Assembly (NCBI GenBank): GCA_003216635.1
Contig: QCIO01000005.1
Coordinates: 35,411-99,410 of the forward strand
Source: Prochlorococcus sp. AG-402-L23
GTDB taxonomy: Bacteria; Cyanobacteriota; Cyanobacteriia; PCC-6307; Cyanobiaceae
Direction of reading: 5' to 3'
Length of the DNA stretch: 64,000 bases
How positions within the stretch are numbered: the stretch's first letter is position 1; every line of letters begins with the position of its first letter. This document shows positions 31,065 to 40,753 of the stretch, piece after piece. A program made the translations under genes and the position numbers. The notes beneath the pieces are model-generated. The model was given only the letters and a program-made list of their open reading frames with translations. It searched no databases and was not told where the DNA came from.

Positions 31065-31379
31065 CTTAAATGGCAAACTAAAACTAGAATGATTGATAAA
31101 ATTTTAAAATTTAGATATCTAGATTAAATTATTTGTTTTTATTCCTCTTTTATAATATTTTAGCAAAGAAGTTATATTGAGCTTTATGAAGGTTTTTAAG
31201 CGGTAAAAGCTTGATGGATAGATGGGTTAATAATTATCAAAGTATGCAGGATTTATATAATTTTTGATAACTAAATTAAATAAAATTTTCTTGAGTATTT
31301 TATTAGTATTTTTAATTTCTCCAAATTAGTAATAAAGTAGTTAGATTCTTAAAGAAATAAATTCATTAAATTTCATGAC
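31065..31379. other. 315-bp intergenic region upstream of the radical SAM gene
   Basis: No gene of convincing length is visible. It contains a perfect TATAAT at 31151-31156 on the plus strand, which would give a leader of about 215 nt before the radical SAM start. Within this leader are two inverted repeats: AGCTTT/AAAGCT (31180-31185, 31206-31211) and TTATCAAA/TTTGATAA (31234-31241, 31263-31270). This could be a structured 5' leader or a small RNA. I see no cobalamin-riboswitch box. Confidence 0.4.
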
Positions 31380-33002
31380 ATGAATTTTAATTTGAAGTTA
31401 GAAAAATTAAATAAAAAAAATTACCAAAGAAAGCACTATGGAAAAATCCTAACTGTAAGACTGCCATGTAATCCAATATTTCCAATTGGACCTATTTATT
31501 TAGCAGACCATATTCATAAATGTTTTCCAAGTATAGAGCAGCAATTCATTGATCTAGCAATAATTCCAACAAATAAAGTTTCCCAATATTTATCTAGAAA
31601 AATTGATCAATTTAGACCACATTTAATCATTTTTTCATGGAGAGATATACAAATTTATGCACCTGTTGATGGTAGAAGTGGAAATCCCCTACAAAACTCT
31701 TTTGAAGTTTTCTACTCAAATAATATCCTAAAAAAAATTAGAGGTTCCTGGGGAGGATTAAAATTAATTGCATCTCATTATGGAGAAATATATAGAAATA
31801 CTTCTTTAGTCAAGATTGGACTAAAAAGAGCACAAAAATATAACAAAAATGTAAAAGTAATTTTAGGAGGTGGAGCTGTTAGTGTCTTCTATGAGCAATT
31901 AGGAAATCTACTTCCAAAAGGAACTGTTATTTCAGTAGGAGAGGGAGAAAATCTCATAGAAAAAATCATTAGAGGTAATTCAATAGAAAAGGAAAGATGT
32001 TACATTGCTGGACAAAAACCACGGAACAAATTAATACATGAACAACCTTCAGGCACTGTTAAAACTGCCTGCAACTATAAATATATTAAATCAATATGGC
32101 CTGAATTCAATTGGTATATAGAAGATGGAGAATACTACGTAGGGGTGCAAACAAAAAGAGGTTGTCCTCATAATTGTTGTTTCTGTGTTTATACAGTTGT
32201 CGAGGGGAAGCAGGTTCGTGTTAATCCTGTTAACGAAGTAATCAAAGAAATGAACCAACTATATGATCTTGGAGTAAGGGGATTTTGGTTCACAGATGCA
32301 CAGTTTATTCCAGCCAAAAAACATATTGAAGATGCAAAAATACTTCTTCAAGCAATTAAGGATCAAGGCTGGGAAGATATTAATTGGGCTGCATACATCA
32401 GAGCAGATAATATTGATGCTGAGCTAGCTCAGCTTATGGTTGATACAGGTATGAGCTATTTTGAAATAGGTATCACGTCGGGATCTCAAGAACTCGTTAG
32501 AAAAATGAGATTAGCTTATGACCTTGAAACTGTATTAAATAATTGCAGAATGCTAGTCAAATCAGGTTTCAAGAATCATGTTTCAGTCAATTATTCATTT
32601 AATGTTTTTGATGAAACGCCTAGCACCATAAGACAAACAATTGCTTACCATAGAGAATTAGAAAATATTTTTGGTAAAGGCTTAGTTGATCCAGCTATAT
32701 TCTTTATAGGTTTGCAACCTCACACTCTTCTTGAGAAGTACGCCTTGGAAAATAAAATTTTGAAGCCAAATTATAATCCAATGAGTATGATGCCCTGGAC
32801 AGCGAGAAAACTTCTTTGGAATCCAGGCTCATTAGGGAAAAAACTTGGTCAGATTTGCTTAGAAGCTTTTGATAATCCAGAAGATGAATTTGGAAAAACA
32901 GTTATCGACATTCTTGAGAGAGAATATGGGAAGTCCTCCTTAAAAGAATCCTTAAAAGTCCGTCCTTTATCAGAAAGGAAACTAGCTCATTCTAAAAAAT
33001 AA
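31380..33002 (+). CDS. B12-binding-type radical SAM protein
   Basis: 540-residue radical SAM protein. The N-terminal ~200 residues form a cobalamin-binding-like Rossmann region (HLIIFSWRDIQIY, VKVILGGGAVSVFYEQLG, SVGEGENLI). The [4Fe-4S] site is C262, C266 and C269 in RGCPHNCCFC, followed by GVRGFWFTDAQF and FEIGITSGSQELVRKMR. The organisation resembles BchE/methyltransferase-like class B enzymes. The substrate is unknown; I could not link it to a named pathway. The first ATG after a long untranslated region was used. It ends 12 bp from convergent clpS. Confidence 0.85.
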   Translation: MNFNLKLEKLNKKNYQRKHYGKILTVRLPCNPIFPIGPIYLADHIHKCFPSIEQQFIDLAIIPTNKVSQYLSRKIDQFRPHLIIFSWRDIQIYAPVDGRSGNPLQNSFEVFYSNNILKKIRGSWGGLKLIASHYGEIYRNTSLVKIGLKRAQKYNKNVKVILGGGAVSVFYEQLGNLLPKGTVISVGEGENLIEKIIRGNSIEKERCYIAGQKPRNKLIHEQPSGTVKTACNYKYIKSIWPEFNWYIEDGEYYVGVQTKRGCPHNCCFCVYTVVEGKQVRVNPVNEVIKEMNQLYDLGVRGFWFTDAQFIPAKKHIEDAKILLQAIKDQGWEDINWAAYIRADNIDAELAQLMVDTGMSYFEIGITSGSQELVRKMRLAYDLETVLNNCRMLVKSGFKNHVSVNYSFNVFDETPSTIRQTIAYHRELENIFGKGLVDPAIFFIGLQPHTLLEKYALENKILKPNYNPMSMMPWTARKLLWNPGSLGKKLGQICLEAFDNPEDEFGKTVIDILEREYGKSSLKESLKVRPLSERKLAHSKK

Positions 33003-33014
33003 ATTCAACTGTTA

Positions 33015-33332
33015 TTAATCCTCTTTCTCAATTGAACTAGAAATTCCTTTAGATTTTAATGATTCTGAGTAGAATTCTGCTGGCTCTAAATCACAAATAA
33101 TTACCAAACCTACACCCGTGTTGTGTGCCTCAAGCATTATCGAGATAGCGTCTTGTTCGCTTAATTGCGGCACAACTTCTCGTAGTGAAATAGTTACATA
33201 CTCCATAGAATTAACTGGGTCATTATGAAGTAAAACCTTATATTTTGGAGATTTATTTTTTAATTCAGCAGGTTTCTTTTCAATCACTGCTGAATTATTA
33301 CTTACACTTTGTTCTAACTTTATAGATAACAT
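33015..33332 (-). CDS. clpS: ATP-dependent Clp protease adaptor ClpS
   Basis: 105-residue N-end-rule adaptor that delivers substrates to ClpC/ClpP. The core YKVLLHNDPVNSMEYVTISLREVVP is the diagnostic ClpS motif (HNDPVNS...), and MLEAHNTGVGLVIICDLEPAEFY completes the fold. The first ~25 residues are a non-conserved tail that inserts into the chaperone in known homologues. dapL lies 32 bp upstream on the same strand. Confidence 0.94.
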   Translation of the reverse strand: MLSIKLEQSVSNNSAVIEKKPAELKNKSPKYKVLLHNDPVNSMEYVTISLREVVPQLSEQDAISIMLEAHNTGVGLVIICDLEPAEFYSESLKSKGISSSIEKED

Positions 33333-33364
33333 TATAATTTTTTAGAGTCTAAATGTACTATTAA

Positions 33365-34591
33365 TTATATATTAATTATTCTTTCCATTGCATCAATGAC
33401 GTTTGATCGTGAGTTAAATGCTGACAAACGAAAATAACCTTCTCCTGACAATCCAAATCCGCTCCCAGGTGTTCCAACTATACTAACTTTTTGAAGAAGG
33501 AAATCAAAAAAGTCCCAAGATGTCATTTGATCAGGAACTTTAATCCAGATATAAGGAGCATTGTCCCCTCCATAAACTTTATATCCTGCATTCTGAAGTT
33601 TATTTTTCATGAGTTTTGCATTTTCCATATAAAAATCAATTAAACCTCTAACCTGTTTCTTCCCTTCAAGAGAATAAACAGCCTCCGCTCCTCTCTGAAC
33701 CACATAACTTACTCCATTGAACTTTGTAGATTGTCGCCTATTCCAAAGAGGCCATAATTCTATTTCCTCATTTGTTGAGCTCAAACCTTTGAGATTTTTA
33801 GGTATTACTGTAAAAGCACATCTAACTCCAGTGAATCCTGCATTCTTTGAAAAAGATCTAAATTCAATAGCGCAATCCTTTGCTCCCTCAATCTCATATA
33901 TTGAATGCGGAATATCGTTATCTTGAATGAATGCTTCATAAGCTGCATCAAATAGTATTAAAGATTTGTTTTGAAGCGCATAGTCAACCCACTTCTTCAA
34001 GTCTTCTTTATTAATCGTTGCTCCAGTCGGATTATTAGGAAAACAAAGATATAAAATATCAACTTTATTTTCAGGTAGTTCTGGCAAAAAGTTATTCTCC
34101 TCGTTTATTGCAAGATATGTTAATCCTTGATAAGTACCATTATCAAGAGCATCTCCAGTTCTACCTGTCATTACGTTACTGTCCACATAAACAGGGTAAA
34201 CAGGATCAGTTACAGCAATTGAATTATCTTTGCCAAGAATATCTAAAATATTGCTACTATCACATTTAGAACCATCTGAAACAAAGATTTCTTCAGGTGA
34301 AATTTGACAGCCTCTGGAAATAAAATTATGCTCAGATATTTTTTCTCTGAGCCAAGAATAACCTTGTTCTGGTCCATAACCTCTAAAACCATCTGTTGTT
34401 CCCATATCATCTAAAGCTTTACCCATAGCTTTTATGCATGCTCTAGGTAATGGTTCTGTAACATCTCCTATGCCAAGCTTAATAATTTCAGCACTCTTAT
34501 TTGATTGAGAATATATTTTTACCCTTTTAGCAATTTCAGGGAATAAATAGCCTGCTTTGAGTTTTAAATAATTTTCGTTTACTTGAACCAC
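33365..34591 (-). CDS. dapL: LL-diaminopimelate aminotransferase (DapL)
   Basis: PLP enzyme that converts tetrahydrodipicolinate directly to LL-diaminopimelate, the shortened lysine/peptidoglycan route of plants and cyanobacteria. Length 408 matches the family. Landmarks are [46 protein letters not shown] and [13 protein letters not shown], with K249 as the PLP lysine. The start codon is GTG (34589-34591). It is transcribed divergently from rne across 294 bp. Confidence 0.95.
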   Translation of the reverse strand: MVQVNENYLKLKAGYLFPEIAKRVKIYSQSNKSAEIIKLGIGDVTEPLPRACIKAMGKALDDMGTTDGFRGYGPEQGYSWLREKISEHNFISRGCQISPEEIFVSDGSKCDSSNILDILGKDNSIAVTDPVYPVYVDSNVMTGRTGDALDNGTYQGLTYLAINEENNFLPELPENKVDILYLCFPNNPTGATINKEDLKKWVDYALQNKSLILFDAAYEAFIQDNDIPHSIYEIEGAKDCAIEFRSFSKNAGFTGVRCAFTVIPKNLKGLSSTNEEIELWPLWNRRQSTKFNGVSYVVQRGAEAVYSLEGKKQVRGLIDFYMENAKLMKNKLQNAGYKVYGGDNAPYIWIKVPDQMTSWDFFDFLLQKVSIVGTPGSGFGLSGEGYFRLSAFNSRSNVIDAMERIINI

Positions 34592-34885
34592 TTTAGATAA
34601 AAAATTTCACCAATATTAGAATAATGTATCAACGTGCTTTAGTGGTGATTAGATGTTAATATTATTTTAGTTATGATTCATTTAAGTGATAATCATAGCT
34701 ACGAATTCAATTTCAATTAGTTTGAAAATCGTTAAAGCTTTATAAATAGCAGAATTCAATCACTATTAACTTTATTAATTTTAAAAAGTAAATATTAATA
34801 GCTATAAATTGCTTTATTAAAAGATAAAAATTTAATTCTTTAATTTAAATGATTTTCAAAATCCAAATCATTCATAATCAATTAT
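34592..34885. promoter_or_regulatory. dapL/rne divergent region with inverted repeats
   Basis: 294 bp without a gene, holding the promoters of dapL (minus) and rne (plus). Three inverted repeats are visible: TCACCA/TGGTGA (34608-34613, 34643-34648), TATGATT/AATCATA (34672-34678, 34691-34697) and AATGATTT/AAATCATT (34848-34855, 34865-34872). The last ends 13 nt before the rne ATG and could fold in the mRNA leader. A long rne 5' UTR is known to matter for RNase E autoregulation in several bacteria; its role here is inference. Confidence 0.45.
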
Positions 34886-36706
34886 ATGTCTCAGCAAATT
34901 ATCATCGCTGAGCAGGCTCGGATTGCAGCACTACTCACAGATGATCGAGTTGATGAATTAATCGTCGCACAAGGTCAATATCAAATTGGCGATATTTTTT
35001 TAGGAACAGTTGAAAATGTTCTCCCTGGTATTGATGCCGCTTTCATAAATATTGGTGAAAGTGAGAAAAATGGATTCATCCATGTTTCAGATTTAGGTCC
35101 ACTAAGACTTAAAAAAGGGACATTTGGAATAACTGAATTATTAGAACCAAAACAAAAAGTTTTAGTACAGGTAATAAAGGAACCCACAGGATCTAAAGGG
35201 CCCAGGCTATCTGGAAGTATTGCAATCCCAGGAAAATATTTGATATTACAGCCATATGGCCAAGGAGTAAATATTTCAAGAAAAATAAATACAGAAACAG
35301 AACGAAGTCGTTTGAAAGCTCTTGGAGTTTTAATAAAACCACCCAGCACAGGCTTGTTATTTAGAACAGAGGCTGAAAAGATCAAAGAAGAACTGCTAAT
35401 TGAAGATTTAGATTATTTAATTCAACAATGGGAAAATGTACTAAAAGTTTCTGAGGCTTCTAATCCGCCAAATTTAGTAAAAAGAGATGATGATTTCTCT
35501 CTTAAGATCCTAAGAGATCATATTAAAGAATCAACTAAAAACATAATTATAGATAGTAAATTTTCAGTAGCAAGGGCAAAAGATTTTTTAATAAATTATG
35601 AATCTGATATAGATATTAAATTTCACAATAACAGTTTAAACCAACATATATTCGAGAAGTACGAAATTAAAAAAACAATTCAAAAAGCTCTCCAGCCGAG
35701 AGTAGATCTTCCTTCGGGGGGGTATATCATTATCGAACCTACTGAAGCTTTAACAGTAATCGATGTAAACTCTGGTTCATTTACAAGATCCGCCAACTCA
35801 AGACAAACAGTTTTGTGGACGAACTGCGAAGCAGCAGTTGAAATCTCAAGACAAATGAAATTAAGAAATATTGGTGGAGTTATAGTAGTAGATTTTATTG
35901 ATATGGAATCTAGAAGAGATCAATTTCAGTTACTTGAGCATTTTACCTCAGCAATAAAAGATGATTCTGCTAGGCCTCAAATAGCTCAGCTTACTGAATT
36001 AGGCTTAGTGGAGTTAACCAGAAAAAGACAAGGTCAAAATATATATGAATTATTCGGTAAAAAATGTTCTACATGCGATGGTAACGGACATGTAGAAAAT
36101 ATATTAAATCACGAAATTTCCGACTTAAAAATTAAAAATCTTGAGAATAAATCTAATCAATCAAACAATCTAAAATCTTTAGATATAGATACTTCTCAAT
36201 CAACTGATGAGCAGGAAAAAATAATTGACAAGGAATTACTTAACTCTAAAGTCCTAAGCAAAGAGAATTCTTCTAATAAAAAAGAAAATGATAATGATAA
36301 TTTTAACCAATTAAATTCAAAAGAGAAAAATATAATAACCGTTGATCTTAATAATGAAGAAAAAATTGTTTTCAGTCAATTAGGTATTAATCCACTTATA
36401 AAGTTAGGTAAAGAATATCTAACCAGCAATAATTTTGTGCGTTTAAAAGACAGTAATAAGGAAACAGAAAAAACCTTAGATAATAAAAGAACAAAAGAAA
36501 ATCAAATTAAAAAAATCTCAAAATCTGGAGAAGAAAAGATTCAAATTAAAATTGAAGATAATACAAATTCTAAAAATAAATCAACAAATAAAACTAATGA
36601 AAATAATGAAATTGTACTTACTGATCAAAAGAATGATATTGAACTTACAGATGAGCTAAATAATGAAAGAAAAACAAGAAGAAGATCTTCAGCAAGCATT
36701 GAATAA
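34886..36706 (+). CDS. rne: ribonuclease E/G family endoribonuclease
   Basis: 606-residue cyanobacterial RNase E. It has an S1 RNA-binding domain (about 37-110), an RNase H-like/catalytic region with metal-binding D293 (VIDVNSGSF) and D336 (VVDFIDM), and the zinc link CSTCDGNG near residue 395. The last ~200 residues are Asn/Lys/Glu-rich and disordered. The extreme C-terminus, RKTRRRSSA at 595-603, resembles the cyanobacterial nonapeptide that binds polynucleotide phosphorylase. rnhB starts inside its 3' end (44-bp overlap). Confidence 0.94.
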   Translation: MSQQIIIAEQARIAALLTDDRVDELIVAQGQYQIGDIFLGTVENVLPGIDAAFINIGESEKNGFIHVSDLGPLRLKKGTFGITELLEPKQKVLVQVIKEPTGSKGPRLSGSIAIPGKYLILQPYGQGVNISRKINTETERSRLKALGVLIKPPSTGLLFRTEAEKIKEELLIEDLDYLIQQWENVLKVSEASNPPNLVKRDDDFSLKILRDHIKESTKNIIIDSKFSVARAKDFLINYESDIDIKFHNNSLNQHIFEKYEIKKTIQKALQPRVDLPSGGYIIIEPTEALTVIDVNSGSFTRSANSRQTVLWTNCEAAVEISRQMKLRNIGGVIVVDFIDMESRRDQFQLLEHFTSAIKDDSARPQIAQLTELGLVELTRKRQGQNIYELFGKKCSTCDGNGHVENILNHEISDLKIKNLENKSNQSNNLKSLDIDTSQSTDEQEKIIDKELLNSKVLSKENSSNKKENDNDNFNQLNSKEKNIITVDLNNEEKIVFSQLGINPLIKLGKEYLTSNNFVRLKDSNKETEKTLDNKRTKENQIKKISKSGEEKIQIKIEDNTNSKNKSTNKTNENNEIVLTDQKNDIELTDELNNERKTRRRSSASIE

Positions 36707-37280
36707 AATATCCGAAGTTGGAATAGATGAAGTGGGAAGAGGAGCAATTTTTGGTCCAGTTTTTGCAGCAGCTTTAGTATTAACTGAAAAAAATAAGTTT
36801 ATCTTAAAACAATTTGGAGTAACAGATAGTAAAAAACTATCTCCCAAAAAAAGAAAATTACTTTTACCAAAAATTTTATTACTCTCTTCAGATTATGGAA
36901 TTGGGCAATCTTCGGCTAGAGAAATAGATAAGTTAGGTATCAGAGTTGCGACAGAACTTTCAATGATAAGAGCTTTAAAAAAATTAAAAGAGAAGCCATC
37001 TGAATTAATAATTGATGGCCCATTATTATTAAGGCCATGGAACGGAATTCAGAAAAACATAGTATCTGGAGACTCAAAGTTTGTATCGATAGCTTCAGCA
37101 AGCATAGTTGCCAAAGTTTCTCGGGACAATTTAATGGAGAGGTTAGAAAAAAAATACTCAGGATACTTTTTATTTAAAAATAAAGGATATGGTACTAGAG
37201 AGCATATTTTATTAATCAAAAAAAAAGGAATAACTAAACTTCATAGGAAAAGTTTTTTAAAAAAATCAAATCTTATTTGA
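36663..37280 (+). CDS. rnhB: ribonuclease HII
   Basis: Endonuclease that removes ribonucleotides from RNA-DNA hybrids. The catalytic motif [19 protein letters not shown] opens the conserved domain; [20 protein letters not shown] and [11 protein letters not shown] are further landmarks. Length 205 is typical. The ATG at 36663 overlaps rne by 44 bp; an in-frame TTG at 36699 would reduce the overlap to 8 bp, but the longer version resembles Prochlorococcus orthologues as I recall them. Its 3' end overlaps the convergent DUF1997 gene by 15 bp. Confidence 0.94.
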   Translation: MKEKQEEDLQQALNKISEVGIDEVGRGAIFGPVFAAALVLTEKNKFILKQFGVTDSKKLSPKKRKLLLPKILLLSSDYGIGQSSAREIDKLGIRVATELSMIRALKKLKEKPSELIIDGPLLLRPWNGIQKNIVSGDSKFVSIASASIVAKVSRDNLMERLEKKYSGYFLFKNKGYGTREHILLIKKKGITKLHRKSFLKKSNLI

Positions 37281-37784
37281 TTCACACCAATCTAAAAAAT
37301 CTTTTACTAGTTGCTCTTGAACCCTTAACTTAATACCCAACAGAATCCCATTTAATACCGAATGACCAGTAGATTCCAAAATTTTCTTTGGTACCAGCTT
37401 CAGTAGAGGGGGTTGACTTACGGATACCCCAAGAAGCGCCTCTCCTTCTAAACCAATATCAGTTGCTTCCAAATTCGCTTTCAAAATAAGATTAAAATCA
37501 TCTATCATCCCCAAACCATCCAATGTACTTTCAAGGGCACTCATTTTTAAAATTCCATCTTTATTTTCTACCGCTATTGAGACAACAGGGTTAATATCTA
37601 ATTGAAAAACCTTAAAACTTGTTACTGTATACTTATATCTACCTACCCCTTCTGGTACTAATTTTTTGGAGTCAAGCATTGCTCCAACAACTCTTTCTTC
37701 TTCCAAAAGATATTTAGAAAGATATTCTTTATTACGCGTTACAGAAAGCTTTAGTTTCTGTTTAGCATCAAAAGACAATAACAT
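37266..37784 (-). CDS. DUF1997 family protein
   Basis: 172-residue soluble protein, with a beta-rich middle ([27 protein letters not shown]) and a C-terminal helical segment ([29 protein letters not shown]). The pattern fits DUF1997, which is found in cyanobacteria and plants and has no settled function. It is convergent with rnhB, overlapping by 15 bp, and divergent from pheA 51 bp away. Confidence 0.78.
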   Translation of the reverse strand: MLLSFDAKQKLKLSVTRNKEYLSKYLLEEERVVGAMLDSKKLVPEGVGRYKYTVTSFKVFQLDINPVVSIAVENKDGILKMSALESTLDGLGMIDDFNLILKANLEATDIGLEGEALLGVSVSQPPLLKLVPKKILESTGHSVLNGILLGIKLRVQEQLVKDFLDWCESNKI

Positions 37785-37835
37785 TTTCTATATTCCTCCA
37801 ATGCTTATTTAATCTCTTTTTTTTTACGATTAATC

Positions 37836-38681
37836 ATGCGCAAACAAGTTGCATATTTAGGTCCTAAAGGAACATACGCAGAAAAAGCAGCTCATATATT
37901 ATCAAAGCTTGCCAATTTTCAGACTCCTATATTTGTACCATGTAATGGGTTACATTCGGTCATTAAATCAATAGCGTACAACAATTGTGATGCTGCTGTA
38001 GTCCCTATAGAAAATTCGGTAGAAGGGGGAGTTACGGCCACTTTAGATGCACTTTGGAAATTTCCTGAAATTTTTATAAACAAAGCAATTGTTTTACCTA
38101 TTAAACATGCATTAATTAGTGATGGAGAACTTTCAAACATTTCAGAAGTATTATCTCATCCTCAAGCATTAGCTCAATGTTCAGAATGGTTATCTGAAAA
38201 TCTTCCAAATGCAATTCCGCTCCCAACAAATTCAACATCAGAAGCTGTCAATATGGTTAAAGGGAGTAAATTCAGAGCTGCAATCGGTTCAAAATCATTA
38301 ATTCAAATAGAAGGACTCAAAGAATTAGCCTTTCCCATAAATGATGTTCCAGGAAATTGCACTAGATTTGTCTTATTGAGCAAGGAATCAAATTCAAATT
38401 TAGCTAATATTGCCAGTTTTGCTTTCTCCTTAATATCAAATAAACCTGGTGCTTTACTAAAAGCTATAAATAATATTGCAGATTTTGGATTTAATATGAG
38501 TAAAATTGAATCCAGACCTTCAAAAAGAGAATTAGGCGAATATATAATTTTTATTGATTTAGAAGTAAATAATGAAAATAACATAAAAATTTTTCTTGAA
38601 TTAAAAAATAAGCTAAAGCCACTTTGCAAGAATTTTGTAGATTTTGGAAGTTATTTTTCTGAAAATGTTGAACTAGATTAA
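37836..38681 (+). CDS. pheA: prephenate dehydratase
   Basis: Converts prephenate to phenylpyruvate in phenylalanine synthesis. The catalytic domain covers about residues 1-185 (AYLGPKGTYAEKAA, VVPIENSVEGGVTATLDAL, NCTRFVLLS with the catalytic Thr). A C-terminal ACT domain (about 195-275) carries GALLKAINNIADFGFNMSKIESRP, the phenylalanine-feedback motif. There is no fused chorismate mutase. It ends 1 bp from the convergent methyltransferase gene. Confidence 0.95.
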   Translation: MRKQVAYLGPKGTYAEKAAHILSKLANFQTPIFVPCNGLHSVIKSIAYNNCDAAVVPIENSVEGGVTATLDALWKFPEIFINKAIVLPIKHALISDGELSNISEVLSHPQALAQCSEWLSENLPNAIPLPTNSTSEAVNMVKGSKFRAAIGSKSLIQIEGLKELAFPINDVPGNCTRFVLLSKESNSNLANIASFAFSLISNKPGALLKAINNIADFGFNMSKIESRPSKRELGEYIIFIDLEVNNENNIKIFLELKNKLKPLCKNFVDFGSYFSENVELD

Positions 38682-38682
38682 T

Positions 38683-39618
38683 TTAACCTCTACATTTATA
38701 AACTCCAAACTCCATTAAACCTTTTCTAAATGCCCAATTCATGAGGAGTATTGTTGGAATCTCTCTAATTGACTTTACTATCGCAAATGGGCCAAGTGAC
38801 AAAATTGCGAGGGGCCTTCGAATGCCTTCAATAATGGAGTCGTACCATGAAGGATTTGTATAGGAATTCCAATTTTCAGAAAAAACTCTTCCTGAACTAT
38901 TTTCGTTAGTTCTAAGAATGTTACCGAATTCTTTAATGCTAATAAAATTAGGATGTACCCATTGTTCAAGTAATTGTTTAAGAACTAACTTCTCAAAAAA
39001 TGATGGGGGGTATGCCTCGAGGTCTCTTGAGTTCCAATCAGCCAATGCCAAATACCCTCCAGGCCTTATAGTTTTCAGCATTTGATCTGCAAACCTAATC
39101 TTATCATTCATGTGTGCACCAGCCTCAACACTCCAGACGGCATCAAATGATCCATCTTCAAATCTCAAATCCAAAGCATCCATAACTTGGAAGTTGCAAT
39201 TTAGCTCATGAGGAGTAAGTTCTCTTGCTCTTTTGACTTGAGCGGGACTAATTGTAATACCAGTGACATTGAAACCATAATATTCCGCAAGAATCCTAGA
39301 ACTTCCCCCTATTCCACAACCTACATCGAGTATTCTGGATCCCTTTGGCAATTTATCTAAACCACTCCATTTGACTAATTCATGAACAAACTGAACTTTA
39401 GCTTTTCTAAAATCAATATTTTTTTTCCCTGAGGGATAAAAACCCAAATGTATATGTTCTCCCCACAATCTCTCAAGTAATTTATCCTGGGTCCAAGCAT
39501 CATATGCAGAAGCAACGGTACCGGAAGAAATATATTTTCTAGCATTAATTCTCCAGATTATAAATAGGACTAGAAAGAATAAAACTAGTAAAAAAAAAGG
39601 GAATAATAATTCAAACAT
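38683..39618 (-). CDS. MPBQ/MSBQ-type methyltransferase (tocopherol/plastoquinone branch)
   Basis: 311-residue SAM-dependent methyltransferase with an N-terminal membrane anchor (about residues 2-24), then YISSGTVASAYDAWTQDKLLERLWGEHIHLG, the SAM motif RILDVGCGIGGSSRILAE and the GITISPAQVKRA strand. The sequence pattern closely follows Synechocystis Sll0418, the 2-methyl-6-phytylbenzoquinol methyltransferase, including the C-terminal IREIPTILLMNWAFRKGL. The likely role is ring methylation in tocopherol synthesis at the membrane. The specificity is inferred. It overlaps nothing and begins directly before the LON-domain gene stop. Confidence 0.85.
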   Translation of the reverse strand: MFELLFPFFLLVLFFLVLFIIWRINARKYISSGTVASAYDAWTQDKLLERLWGEHIHLGFYPSGKKNIDFRKAKVQFVHELVKWSGLDKLPKGSRILDVGCGIGGSSRILAEYYGFNVTGITISPAQVKRARELTPHELNCNFQVMDALDLRFEDGSFDAVWSVEAGAHMNDKIRFADQMLKTIRPGGYLALADWNSRDLEAYPPSFFEKLVLKQLLEQWVHPNFISIKEFGNILRTNENSSGRVFSENWNSYTNPSWYDSIIEGIRRPLAILSLGPFAIVKSIREIPTILLMNWAFRKGLMEFGVYKCRG

Positions 39619-40275
39619 TTAATTTTCTTTTATATCAGGAAAACTTTCTTTCAATGCTGTTCTTGCGGCAAGTTGTTTTCTTGTATGATCAAGCATTTCA
39701 TATTCTCTTTGCAAACGGGTGAAAGTATTTCTTTCCTCAAGAAGTCTTTGCTGTTCCTCCGCAACAGGGCCGCCCAAATGAGCTCCTATCCAAAATGATA
39801 AATCCATAGGGTTGTCAGGTAATTTATCAGGTAGATTTTTCTTAGTATTAGTCAATTTACTTGTTAAATTAATAACATCACTAAGTGCTTCTTTTACTGA
39901 ATTTTTAAGAGAATCTAATTTTTGAAAGTCATCAATATTTTCATCACTAATCCAAGTAACCATTGCGGAACAAAATGGAGTCGAACGCATAATTTCTAAG
40001 ACTCGAAATCTTTGTTGGCCGAGAGTGATAATATTACTTCTCCCATCCTCCGCAGTTTGATGTTTTATAATTTGTGCGCAGCATCCAACGTTGGCCATAC
40101 TTTTAGTATTTGGATCCCACTTAATAACTCCAAACATAGAATCACCCTCAAGAACAGATTGGAGCATGATCCTATATCTCGATTCAAAAATATGTAGAGG
40201 TAATACTTCTTGAGGAAAAAGGACTACTTCTGGCAAAGGAAATAAAGGTAATTCTCTTACTGAGAGTTCTCCCAT
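39619..40275 (-). CDS. LON N-terminal (substrate-binding) domain protein
   Basis: 218-residue protein consisting of a stand-alone Lon N-terminal domain (LPLFPLPEVVLFPQEVLPLHIFESRYR, then GCCAQIIKHQTAEDGRSNIITLGQQRFRV), without the AAA or protease parts of Lon. The C-terminal part is helical (QRLLEERNTFTRLQREYEMLDHT). In cyanobacteria these proteins are sometimes called Lon-like; their role, perhaps substrate binding or a regulatory adaptor, is unknown. It ends immediately before the methyltransferase start (40275 to 39618 side) and may be co-transcribed with it and rpsJ. Confidence 0.87.
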   Translation of the reverse strand: MGELSVRELPLFPLPEVVLFPQEVLPLHIFESRYRIMLQSVLEGDSMFGVIKWDPNTKSMANVGCCAQIIKHQTAEDGRSNIITLGQQRFRVLEIMRSTPFCSAMVTWISDENIDDFQKLDSLKNSVKEALSDVINLTSKLTNTKKNLPDKLPDNPMDLSFWIGAHLGGPVAEEQQRLLEERNTFTRLQREYEMLDHTRKQLAARTALKESFPDIKEN

Positions 40276-40332
40276 TTAAACATCAATCTGTTTTTTGTTA
40301 TACTAATCAATTTAAGGCGGTTTCGGGATTTA

Positions 40333-40653
40333 TTAAAGTTTGACTTCTATATCTACACCGCTAGGGAGATCTAGTTTCATTAAAGCATCAATAGTTTTTG
40401 CAGAAGGACTATAAATATCTATTATTCTTCGATGTGTTCTTGTTTCAAAATGCTCTCTAGAATCTTTATCAACATGTGGTGATCTTAGGACACAATAAAT
40501 CTTCCTTTTTGTAGGTAAAGGTATTGGACCTATTGCTGAGGCAGAAGTATTATCAGCGGTTTGTATTATTTTGTCGCAAGATAAATCGAGCATTCTTCTA
40601 TCAAATGCCTTGAGCCTTATTCTTATTTTTTGTTGTGCAATTGATGCAGTCAT
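40333..40653 (-). CDS. rpsJ: 30S ribosomal protein S10
   Basis: 106-residue S10 protein of the small subunit, also known as NusE in transcription antitermination. [50 protein letters not shown] and [11 protein letters not shown] are the expected blocks. It is the last gene of the str cluster (rpsL-rpsG-fusA-tuf-rpsJ), the usual cyanobacterial position, with a 100-bp gap from tuf that holds a stable inverted repeat. Confidence 0.96.
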   Translation of the reverse strand: MTASIAQQKIRIRLKAFDRRMLDLSCDKIIQTADNTSASAIGPIPLPTKRKIYCVLRSPHVDKDSREHFETRTHRRIIDIYSPSAKTIDALMKLDLPSGVDIEVKL

Positions 40654-40674
40654 AGTTTCAAGTAACTTCTAATG

Positions 40675-40700
40675 AAGGGTCATTGATTAAAATGACCCTT
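40675..40700 (-). promoter_or_regulatory. inverted repeat between tuf and rpsJ
   Basis: AAGGGTCAT (40675-40683) and ATGACCCTT (40692-40700) form a perfect 9-bp stem with an 8-nt loop. Neither strand has a T-run after it, so it does not look like a complete intrinsic terminator. It could be an RNA-processing or partial termination site that sets S10 level relative to EF-Tu. Confidence 0.5.
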
Positions 40701-40753
40701 ATCTATATACCTATATTAAATGATTGAGGTTAAATTTTTAAAATTCAAATGTA

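Noticed and set aside
31065..31379. Cobalamin riboswitch upstream of the B12-type radical SAM gene
   Set aside because: No B12-box-like GCCACTG sequence or matching secondary structure was found.
35716..35722. G7 run in rne as another frameshift site
   Set aside because: The frame is kept through [10 protein letters not shown] and the protein is intact.
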